Below, in pieces: positions 1 to 5,336 of a DNA stretch of 5,916 nucleotides. Source of the stretch: an uncultured Bacteroidales bacterium (GTDB taxonomy: Bacteria; Bacteroidota; Bacteroidia; Bacteroidales; Muribaculaceae). A program made the translations under genes and the position numbers. How positions within the stretch are numbered: the stretch's first letter is position 1; each line of letters begins with the position of its first letter. The DNA lies in NCBI GenBank assembly GCA_947175585.1, contig CAMWNL010000127.1:1-5916 (forward strand), in the 5' to 3' direction. Below the pieces are notes generated by a model. That model saw only the letters and a list, made by a program, of their open reading frames with translations, had not been told where the DNA came from and did not search any database.

Positions 1-430
1 CATAGCCTTGGTATACGCCTCCGGTGATGCGGACGCGTTGGTTTTCCTTGAAATCTTTTTTGCTGAATATTTCGCAACGGGTTGTGTCGTCGGCTGTGAG
101 TAGCCGTAAGAGGGCTATGGCTTTCTGTGGTATAACTTGTATCTCGTTGCTCGCCGGGTAACGATAAATCCAGAATGGAATCGATGCGCCGGGATGTTGG
201 CGCCCTTCTGCTTCGAGGGCGAGGGCGTGTTCGCGCGTTGTCTTTATAAATAATACGTGGGGTATGATTGCTTTTTCGCGCTTTTTGTGGTTGCTGAGAG
301 TGACGGTCTCTTTGGGGAAAAATACTTGTTCACAGAGTGATGCCAGAGCTTTTTCGGCTCTGAAGTCCTGACGTGTGCGGATGGCGTACCATTGAGTCGG
401 GTTGTTGTTATCCAAAGAGTTGTCGTTCAT
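1..430 (-). CDS. UpxY-type NusG-like transcription antiterminator (3' part outside window)
   Basis: Specialised NusG paralogs of the UpxY type bind RNA polymerase and let it read through early stops in long operons, usually those for capsule or exopolysaccharide. I translated the minus strand by hand: 143 open codons run from the ATG at 430 to the window edge without a stop. Seen: an NGN-type start 'QWYAIRTRQDFRAEKAL' (residues 13-29), a UpxY-like 'FWIYRY' (86-91) and 'IQVIP' (97-101), and the start of a KOW motif, 'QRVRITGGVYQGY' (131-143), cut by the edge. Known members are about 170-180 residues, so roughly 30-40 are missing. The start at 430 is chosen because it puts the conserved QWYA near the N-terminus and follows an A-rich stretch; in-frame ATGs at 475 and 508 would add 15 or 26 residues. 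It is the first gene after a structured leader, as is usual for upxY genes heading a polysaccharide operon; that operon is inferred, not seen. Confidence 0.88.
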   Translation of the reverse strand, partial: MNDNSLDNNNPTQWYAIRTRQDFRAEKALASLCEQVFFPKETVTLSNHKKREKAIIPHVLFIKTTREHALALEAEGRQHPGASIPFWIYRYPASNEIQVIPQKAIALLRLLTADDTTRCEIFSKKDFKENQRVRITGGVYQGY

Positions 431-451
431 TTTTGCCAATGTCAATCGTCT

Positions 452-474
452 TGCCAGATGTTGTATATCTGGCA
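452..474 (-). repeat. 8-bp inverted repeat (leader hairpin next to upxY start)
   Basis: The arms TGCCAGAT (452-459) and ATCTGGCA (467-474) are perfect complements around a 7-nt loop. The hairpin ends 21 nt before the ATG at 430. If translation began at the in-frame ATG at 475 or 508, the hairpin would be inside the coding region. It could affect ribosome access or mark a polymerase pause. Confidence 0.6.
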
Positions 475-558
475 TGTATACACAACCGTCCGTGTGTGCT
501 TTCAGCATCGGATCTCAAGGATGAGCCTATACAGGAGCTTCCCTTGTGGTTGCCGTTT

Positions 559-573
559 CCGGAGTTATTCCGG
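559..573 (-). repeat. 5-bp inverted repeat in upxY leader
   Basis: CCGGA (559-563) and TCCGG (569-573) flank a 5-nt loop. It is short but GC-rich and lies between the other two leader hairpins. It may be part of a folded leader, but on its own it could be chance. Confidence 0.35.
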
Positions 574-590
574 TATGGTGATATTTAAGC

Positions 591-607
591 ATCTCTTCGT
601 AAGAGAT
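591..607 (-). repeat. 7-bp inverted repeat near the upxY transcription start
   Basis: ATCTCTT (591-597) and AAGAGAT (601-607) pair perfectly around a 3-nt loop. On the minus-strand transcript it would form within about the first 25 nt, at the very 5' end of the RNA. It could be an RNA-stabilising hairpin, an early pause site or an operator. Confidence 0.5.
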
Positions 608-620
608 ACATTATCGACTG

Positions 621-654
621 CAAAGTTATAAAAATAATTCTTTTTTAATCCAAA
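621..654 (-). promoter_or_regulatory. Bacteroidetes-type promoter for the upxY-like gene
   Basis: On the minus strand, TAACTTTG (628-621) matches the -7 consensus TAnnTTTG of the Bacteroidetes primary sigma factor. A TTTG (654-651) lies 22 nt upstream as the -33 element, 1-2 nt longer than the usual spacing. The surroundings are AT-rich. The predicted start is near 613-615. Confidence 0.65.
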
Positions 655-911
655 AAACGAGTGTTAAATTGCCTGCATGATAAATTTAACTTATCGCCGA
701 GTAAGGCATGATTGCAATCCGGGTGGGTGTTTGCGGTTATAAAATGAAAAGGAATATTGAGGGATGATGAAATTTTATAGGTGAATGTTTTATAATATTG
801 GGATGTTTTTGTTATTTTTGCGGCATCAATTGAAAAACGACATCGTGACGACGAGGTTTAGGGCTCTTGCCTTTCGTCATTGTTAATATTTAGAGCCGCT
901 GGATTTATTAT
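629..911. other. Divergent intergenic region between the upxY-like gene and the secreted-protein gene
   Basis: No convincing gene is visible between the two divergent promoters. The stretch is AT-rich. It contains an 8-bp inverted repeat, GTTAAATT (663-670) and AATTTAAC (683-690), a pair of TTTTATA copies 15 bp apart (773-779 and 788-794), and the promoter of the rightward gene. In the leader of that gene, GGCTCT (862-867) can pair with AGAGCC (892-897), and GACGA (847-851) with TCGTC (874-878). Whether any of these binds a regulator cannot be told from the sequence. Confidence 0.5.
787..820 (+). promoter_or_regulatory. Probable promoter of the secreted-protein gene
   Basis: TATTTTTG (813-820) fits the TAnnTTTG -7 consensus and is followed by GCGGC. 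The -33 element is poor: GTTTT (787-791), 21 nt upstream, is the best candidate. Transcription would start near 827, giving a leader of about 85 nt before the ATG at 912. Confidence 0.5.
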
Positions 912-2204
912 ATGAAAAAACTTGTTACTTTATCACTCGGTCTTGCTCTCTGCGCTTCGGCCGGCGCGGAGAATTTCAGAATCCTCTCTCTCGGCATAGG
1001 TGTCCCCGGCTTTGACGAGCCGCAGTTTATGGGACTCGGTATTTCGCCCAACGGCAGGTATGTCTGTGGTTCGATCGATATGGGTGAAGGTTATTTTATC
1101 GCCGATATCGAGAATGATGATATCGCTTACGAGTACACTGACGATCCCGAGGGAGCCGAACTGCGTCACGTTGATAACAACGGTCTTGCTATCGGCTATA
1201 ATGGCCCGGGTGTGACTTATTCAATCAGTGGCATAGAAACTGTGTTGCAGACTCCTGGTAATTATAAATATGTACTCGGTGAGTCGCTGACCAGCGACGG
1301 CAGCATTATGGTGGGTTCGCTTGTCGCAACAGGTTATGCTACTTATGCGGCATATTCGGTCAATGGTGAATGGCAGTTGTTGCCTCTGCCGGAAGAAAAC
1401 GATGGAGAGTCTTCTGCCAAGTATATCAGCGGTGACGGCAGTGTGATTCTCGGTCACATGGGCAGTTTCGGCTCTCCCATGCTTTGGATCGCAAATGATG
1501 AAGGTCAATATGAGATTGACTCCGTCATGGTAAATTATATTACTTCACCTGAAAACGAAGTCGCCAACGGCGGTGCCGGTTTATACAGCCTGTTTCCTAT
1601 GGGTATTAGTGAAAATGGTAAATATGCTGTATGCCGTGGAACTATCTTGAATGATTATGGCTATTACTTCGTTCCGGTTGTCTATAATGTAGATGATAAG
1701 ACGTTTACTATTTATAATGAGGCTCAGGAGATTGATGAATATGGTATAGGTCTGACTCCGTCTGCGATAGCCAACGACGGTACTATGATCGGTGTTATCG
1801 GTGAACCGTTGACCGGAAGTGCCGGCAGCTTTATTCTTAGAGCGGGTGAAACTCAGGCTACAACATTCTCTGCTGTGTTCCCTGACTATGCCGAGGCGAT
1901 GGGTTTCGCTGACGCGATCGGTTACACAGTTCCTATGAGCATGACTGCGGATGGCCGATATATCGTGGGCTACGGTTACTATTGCGAAGATTTTTATGAT
2001 GAATATGCGATGGCATACTTCGTGACATATATTATTGATACGGAAGGAGAGACTTCGGGAGCGAAAGTTGTAGCTGCCGACGAGAGCGATGCTCAGCCTG
2101 AATCATTCTACTCGCTCGACGGCAAACGCCTCGGCGAGATGACCAAGGGTCTCAATATCGTGCGCATGTCTGACGGCACAGTGCGCAAGGTCATCAACAA
2201 ATAA
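912..2204 (+). CDS. Secreted protein with seven propeller-like repeats and a C-terminal tail; function unknown
   Basis: I do not recognise a named family beyond HAF-repeat/beta-propeller-like extracellular proteins. Seen: a signal peptide, MKKLVTLSLGLALCASAGA, with likely cleavage after A19. Seven copies then follow of a short motif centred on NG or DG and ending in G: residues 43-53 (GISPNGRYVCG), 86-95, 125-135 (SLTSDGSIMVG), 171-181 (YISGDGSVILG), 231-243, 284-294 and 342-353 (MSMTADGRYIVG). They are spaced about 39-60 residues apart, the size of one propeller blade. The body is acidic and rich in aromatics. Residues 398-430 form a tail (YSLDGKRL, KGLNIVRMSDGT, then a basic end) typical of Bacteroidales exported proteins and similar to the end of type IX secretion sorting domains. 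It is therefore probably exported, perhaps to the surface. It is monocistronic: own promoter upstream, strong terminator 27 nt after the stop. There is no Shine-Dalgarno sequence; the start fits the signal peptide. A binding or scaffold role is plausible but unproven. Confidence 0.8.
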   Translation: MKKLVTLSLGLALCASAGAENFRILSLGIGVPGFDEPQFMGLGISPNGRYVCGSIDMGEGYFIADIENDDIAYEYTDDPEGAELRHVDNNGLAIGYNGPGVTYSISGIETVLQTPGNYKYVLGESLTSDGSIMVGSLVATGYATYAAYSVNGEWQLLPLPEENDGESSAKYISGDGSVILGHMGSFGSPMLWIANDEGQYEIDSVMVNYITSPENEVANGGAGLYSLFPMGISENGKYAVCRGTILNDYGYYFVPVVYNVDDKTFTIYNEAQEIDEYGIGLTPSAIANDGTMIGVIGEPLTGSAGSFILRAGETQATTFSAVFPDYAEAMGFADAIGYTVPMSMTADGRYIVGYGYYCEDFYDEYAMAYFVTYIIDTEGETSGAKVVAADESDAQPESFYSLDGKRLGEMTKGLNIVRMSDGTVRKVINK

Positions 2205-2230
2205 TCCGTCCTACACATTATAATACAATG

Positions 2231-2268
2231 AGCAATGGCGCGAATGACCGTGCGCCATTGCTTTTTTT
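2231..2268 (+). terminator. Intrinsic terminator after the secreted-protein gene
   Basis: An 11-bp perfect stem, AGCAATGGCGC (2231-2241) with GCGCCATTGCT (2252-2262), encloses a 10-nt loop. Seven Ts follow (2262-2268). It lies 27 nt after the stop codon and separates this transcript from purB. Confidence 0.93.
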
Positions 2269-2297
2269 GTATGTATGTGAAGTTTTGCGTAATTTTG
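2266..2297 (+). promoter_or_regulatory. purB promoter, -33 element inside the preceding terminator's T-tract
   Basis: TTTG (2266-2269) and TAATTTTG (2290-2297) are separated by exactly 20 nt. This is an excellent fit to the Bacteroidetes primary promoter TTTG-N19-21-TAnnTTTG. The first three bases of the TTTG are the last Ts of the upstream terminator. Transcription should start near 2303, giving a leader of about 43 nt. Confidence 0.75.
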
Positions 2298-2345
2298 TGA
2301 CATAAAATTACATTAAATAGTTTATTAAAGTCAGACTTGCATCAC

Positions 2346-3689
2346 ATGGCACTATCTACACTCACGGCGATTTCGCCCATTGACGGCCGTTATCGTTCGA
2401 AATGCGCTCAGTTGGAAAATTATTTTTCAGAATATGCGCTTATCCGCTATCGCGTAAAAGTCGAAGTGGAATATTTTATCGCTCTCTACAATTTACCTCT
2501 ACCTCAGCTGGCGTCAGCTTCTAAAGAAGCGGTAGAATCGCTTCGCGCAATATATGAAAACTTCTCTGTGGCCGATGCCCAGCGTATCAAGGATATCGAA
2601 TCTGTTACCAATCACGATGTCAAGGCTGTCGAGTACTTTCTTAAAGAGCAATTTGACGCTCGCGGACTTGAAGCTTACAAAGAGTTTATCCATTTCGGCC
2701 TGACCTCTCAGGACATCAATAACACGGCTGTGCCCCTGTCAATCAAGGATGCACTCAACGAAACATATATCCCTGCAATCGAAGGGCTCATCGACACTCT
2801 GTCGCGTCAGGCTGACGAATGGGCCGACATACCTATGCTCGCCAAGACCCACGGTCAGCCCGCGTCGCCGACTCGTCTCGGTAAGGAACTGAGGGTGTTT
2901 GTCTATCGTCTTAGTGAGCAGCTAGCGTCACTCCGTGCAACAAAAATCAGCGGAAAATTCGGTGGAGCTACCGGTAATTTCAACGCTCATCGTGCGGCTT
3001 TCCCGACAATCAACTGGCTTGATTTTGCCGGCAAGTTCCTGCACGAAGGCCTCGGTATAGAACGTGAGGAGTTCACCACTCAGATCTCTAACTATGACAA
3101 TCTCGCAGCGGTGTTTGACGCCCTGCGTCGCATCAACACTATCGTGCTCGACCTTGACCGCGATATGTGGATGTATATTTCGATGGAGTATTTCAAGCAA
3201 AAAATCAAAGAGGGTGAAGTAGGGTCTTCGGCCATGCCTCACAAGGTCAATCCTATTGACTTCGAAAATTCAGAAGGAAACCTTGGCATCGCAAATGCGT
3301 TGCTCGGTCACCTTGCCATGAAGCTGCCGGTGTCGCGTCTGCAACGTGACCTTACCGACTCAACCGTTCTCCGCAATGTCGGTATGCCGTTGGCTCATGG
3401 CCTTATCGCCTTTGCATCTACTGCTAAAGGTCTCGGAAAACTGTTGCTCAACCGTGATGCGATTGACCGCGACCTCGGAGCAATGTGGAGCGTGGTTGCA
3501 GAAGGTATTCAGACAATCCTGCGCCGCGAGGGTTATCCCAAACCCTACGAAACACTCAAGCAGCTCACACGTGTTAACACTGCGATTACCGAAAAGAGTA
3601 TATCGGAATTTATTGACACTCTCGCCGTCAGCGATGAGGTAAAGGCCGAGCTCCATGCACTGAGCCCGTTCACTTATACAGGTTACTAA
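2346..3689 (+). CDS. purB: Adenylosuccinate lyase (PurB)
   Basis: This cytoplasmic enzyme of purine synthesis cleaves SAICAR to AICAR plus fumarate, and adenylosuccinate to AMP plus fumarate. It belongs to the fumarase/aspartase superfamily and works as a homotetramer. Seen along its 447 residues: the PurB start 'LTAISPIDGRY' (6-16), 'TNHDVKAVEYFLKE' (88-101), 'TSQDINN' (120-126), 'KTHGQPASPT' (167-176) with the catalytic-acid candidate His169, and the family signature 'GSSAMPHKVNP' (293-303) with the catalytic serine on its mobile loop, followed by 'RDLTDSTVLRN' (334-344). I chose the ATG at 2346; an in-frame TTG at 2337 would add only three residues. It resembles E. coli PurB almost throughout. 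The C-terminus stops at 'SPFTYTGY', about ten residues earlier than in E. coli; I believe this is usual in Bacteroidetes, so not a truncation. It has its own promoter and terminator, so is probably monocistronic. No riboswitch or PUR-box-like site is evident in the short leader. Confidence 0.97.
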   Translation: MALSTLTAISPIDGRYRSKCAQLENYFSEYALIRYRVKVEVEYFIALYNLPLPQLASASKEAVESLRAIYENFSVADAQRIKDIESVTNHDVKAVEYFLKEQFDARGLEAYKEFIHFGLTSQDINNTAVPLSIKDALNETYIPAIEGLIDTLSRQADEWADIPMLAKTHGQPASPTRLGKELRVFVYRLSEQLASLRATKISGKFGGATGNFNAHRAAFPTINWLDFAGKFLHEGLGIEREEFTTQISNYDNLAAVFDALRRINTIVLDLDRDMWMYISMEYFKQKIKEGEVGSSAMPHKVNPIDFENSEGNLGIANALLGHLAMKLPVSRLQRDLTDSTVLRNVGMPLAHGLIAFASTAKGLGKLLLNRDAIDRDLGAMWSVVAEGIQTILRREGYPKPYETLKQLTRVNTAITEKSISEFIDTLAVSDEVKAELHALSPFTYTGY

Positions 3690-3712
3690 AAAATTCTCAA
3701 ACTCATGATATC

Positions 3713-3743
3713 AAGGTCTTCGGGCGATGTCCGGAGACCTTTT
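3713..3743 (+). terminator. purB terminator overlapping the stop of the convergent transporter gene
   Basis: AAGGTCTTCGG (3713-3723) pairs with CCGGAGACCTT (3731-3741) over 11 bp, including one U-G wobble, around a 7-nt loop. Four Ts follow (3740-3743). It starts 23 nt after the purB stop. Read on the minus strand, the wobble becomes a C-A mismatch and no T-run follows, so it should serve mainly purB. The T-tract overlaps the TAA (3744-3742) of the convergent gene. Confidence 0.75.
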
Positions 3744-4659
3744 AGTTACTACCTATCCATAGACAAATCATCGACAATAAGACAAAGATGAGATCAATCG
3801 CCTTGGATTTAAGATTCTTTTCTTTGAAAATAAGTGCGCCGATGGCAAAAGAGACCAGTACACTGCCGCGGCGTACCATCGAGACAACTGATATCATTGC
3901 ATCAGGATCTGTCAATGCATAAAAATAGACGAAATCCGCGACGGTGAGAAAGATACTGATCAGGATGATTGAATGTTTCCAGCGGAATGGTGTGGATTTC
4001 TTTCTGCCGGGCCACCAGATAAGTAATAGCATGGCTCCCATCATCAGGCATTGGTAGATGTTATACCATCCCTGCACTGCCATGCGGTTAAGACCTGCGC
4101 CTCCGTGGTCTTCGGGAGACATAAGATGCTTGTCATACAGTCCGCTGGCTGCTCCGAGTATTGCAGCTCCGACAAGAAGGTATATCCAGAGACTATGCGT
4201 AAAACGTATCCCCTCCTTACTGCCGCTTCTGCTCATCAGGTAGAATGAAAGCAGACCGAGACCAACGCCTGCCCATTGCCAGGCGTTAAGCTCTTCACCG
4301 AAAACAAGTAGCGCACCGACGATGGTAAGCACGGGTCGCGTGGCGTTGACAGAGCCGACAATTGTCAGCGGAAGGTGTTTTATAGCGAAATAACCCAAAA
4401 GCCACGACGACAGTACGATCACTGATTTGATGATGATGAGACGGTGTTGAGCGGCTGAGATGGGTGCGACAAAGAAGTGGGAGTCCGGAGATATTTGTCC
4501 GGAGTGTGAAAGGATGATAAACGGCAGTAATAGTGCCGCACAAAATAGGGTATTAAGGAAGAGAATCGGAATCACTGCGTTGTCACGCAACGAACTTTTT
4601 TTGCTGGCGTCGTAGAATCCGAGCAGGGCAGCTGAAATAAAAGCGAGAATTATCCACAT
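3742..4659 (-). CDS. EamA/DMT-superfamily transporter, substrate unknown
   Basis: Inner-membrane permease of the drug/metabolite transporter superfamily, whose EamA members usually move small metabolites. The 305 residues show about ten hydrophobic segments, near 1-17, 29-50, 73-93, 97-120, 126-143, 156-175, 193-216, 229-249, 254-278 and 287-303. This is the ten-helix plan from two five-helix halves. The halves echo each other: 'SVNATRPVLTIVGALLVFGEE' region (103-123) against 'SVVSMVRRGSVLVSFAIGALIF' region (257-278), each with a charged turn (GEEL, KEKN) and a closing helix. The length is normal for the family. It starts 4 nt after the stop of the upstream AlbA_2 gene, without a visible Shine-Dalgarno sequence, so translation is probably coupled. 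It is the last gene of the mtnN operon. Substrates consistent with context would be adenine, MTA-derived sugars, SAM or amino acids; other DMT proteins are known to carry SAM, but nothing in this sequence fixes the choice. Confidence 0.88.
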   Translation of the reverse strand: MWIILAFISAALLGFYDASKKSSLRDNAVIPILFLNTLFCAALLLPFIILSHSGQISPDSHFFVAPISAAQHRLIIIKSVIVLSSWLLGYFAIKHLPLTIVGSVNATRPVLTIVGALLVFGEELNAWQWAGVGLGLLSFYLMSRSGSKEGIRFTHSLWIYLLVGAAILGAASGLYDKHLMSPEDHGGAGLNRMAVQGWYNIYQCLMMGAMLLLIWWPGRKKSTPFRWKHSIILISIFLTVADFVYFYALTDPDAMISVVSMVRRGSVLVSFAIGALIFKEKNLKSKAIDLIFVLLSMICLWIGSN

Positions 4660-4663
4660 GATT

Positions 4664-5326
4664 TCAGTCGTGTGCGCGTATTATCTTGAAAGTGCCGTGT
4701 CCGATATATTCGAAATCAACTATGCCGAGTGACGCCAGCCTGACAATTATGCTTTCGGCTGTCGCCGTAGTGACATGAAGACTGACCGCAATTTCACGTG
4801 TTGAAAGAGGTTCAACACTGTCATCGAGCAATTGCAGTAGAGAACTCTCGACAGAGCTTAGCGAGAAAATAGTGTCGGCCGACTCGCGCATCTGCCATGC
4901 CCTGACCATTAAAGGATGGGCCACGATGTTTTCGTCTGCTACGCGGAAATATGCCTTCCATTTCCTGTCTGAGTCCTGAGCGAAGACCGGCCGGCGGTCG
5001 GCACCCGAGATTGAAGCCCGGATGATCAGGGTTCCGGCTCCGACGTTAAAAGCCGTGAACTCTATTTCCTGGGGTGGGTTGCAATAGCGTTGAGCCGCCT
5101 GCTCGACAACATATATATCTTCTTCGTTTCGCACACCGGCAAGCGCACCGTTATCTTTTACGCCGATAAGCAGCCGGCCTCCGCCACGATTGGCGAAAGC
5201 AGATATTGAGCGAGCGATTTTTCGTGCGTCAGAAATCTGAAACTTGAAATCCTGTTCCTGATGTTCGCCCTGCGCTACAAGCTCCTCGATATAATGTTTG
5301 CCTTTGAGCGGCCTTATATCCTTCAT
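4664..5326 (-). CDS. AlbA_2 (Schlafen-like) domain protein with C-terminal winged helix
   Basis: Probable cytoplasmic nucleic-acid-binding protein of 220 residues. Seen: an AlbA_2 domain at about 20-135, with 'EQDFKFQ' (24-30), 'KIARSISAFANRGGGRLLIGVKDNG' region (36-60; the glycine run and LIGV-DNG are the hallmark) and 'KAYFRVADEN' (124-133). A small helix-turn-helix or winged-helix domain follows at about 155-217: 'LLQLLDD', 'LSTREIAVSLHV', 'ATAESIIVRLASLGIV', then a short wing 'YIGHGTFKI'. Many AlbA_2 proteins of bacteria are 400-500 residues, with a GHKL-type ATPase-like domain between these parts; that is absent here, so 'ATP-binding protein' would be a misleading name. Its ATG shares one base with the mtnN stop (TGATG) and has an AAAGG 5 nt upstream. 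It could be a regulator of the operon or an RNA-binding protein; neither is shown by the sequence. Confidence 0.8.
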   Translation of the reverse strand: MKDIRPLKGKHYIEELVAQGEHQEQDFKFQISDARKIARSISAFANRGGGRLLIGVKDNGALAGVRNEEDIYVVEQAAQRYCNPPQEIEFTAFNVGAGTLIIRASISGADRRPVFAQDSDRKWKAYFRVADENIVAHPLMVRAWQMRESADTIFSLSSVESSLLQLLDDSVEPLSTREIAVSLHVTTATAESIIVRLASLGIVDFEYIGHGTFKIIRAHD

Positions 5327-5336
5327 CAGAGCCTTT
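5326..5336 (-). promoter_or_regulatory. Coupled stop/start (TGATG) with ribosome-binding site
   Basis: The mtnN stop TGA (5328-5326) and the AlbA_2 start ATG (5326-5324) share one base. AAAGG (5336-5332) lies 5 nt ahead of the ATG, within the last mtnN codons. A visible Shine-Dalgarno sequence is unusual among the starts in this window; together with the overlap it fixes the start and implies translational coupling. Confidence 0.7.

Larger units (their letters stand above)
431..615 (-). promoter_or_regulatory. Long structured 5' leader of the upxY-like gene
   Basis: This is the untranslated stretch of about 185 nt between the predicted transcription start (near 613-615) and the ATG at 430. 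It holds three inverted repeats, at 452-474, 559-573 and 591-607. None is followed by a run of Ts on the minus strand, so I see no plain intrinsic terminator. In Bacteroides capsule loci, the leader between promoter and upxY is where UpxY acts against premature termination. By analogy this leader may be the recruitment or pause region for the protein it precedes. That role is inferred. Confidence 0.5.

Noticed and set aside
373..631. Two overlapping plus-strand open frames (373-588 and 392-631)
   Set aside because: They lie antisense to the upxY start and its leader, cover its hairpins, and look like no protein family; the minus-strand frame has clear NGN/KOW features instead.
629..911. Possible tRNA, small RNA or riboswitch in the divergent intergenic region
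   Set aside because: No cloverleaf, no known riboswitch core and no terminator-like hairpin with T-tract is visible there.
945..956. Cys14 of the secreted protein as a lipoprotein lipobox
   Set aside because: The residue before the Cys is Leu, not Gly, Ala or Ser, and a good signal peptidase I site (AGA before Glu20) follows.
2337..2345. TTG start adding three residues to PurB
   Set aside because: The ATG at 2346 gives the usual PurB N-terminus; the TTG extension adds only MHH with no supporting ribosome-binding site.
2928..3656. Minus- and plus-strand open frames inside purB
   Set aside because: They overlap highly conserved PurB coding sequence in other frames and show no family resemblance.
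4051..4543. Small open frames overlapping the DMT transporter gene
   Set aside because: The minus-strand transporter frame has regular membrane helices and internal repeats; the others are short shadows.
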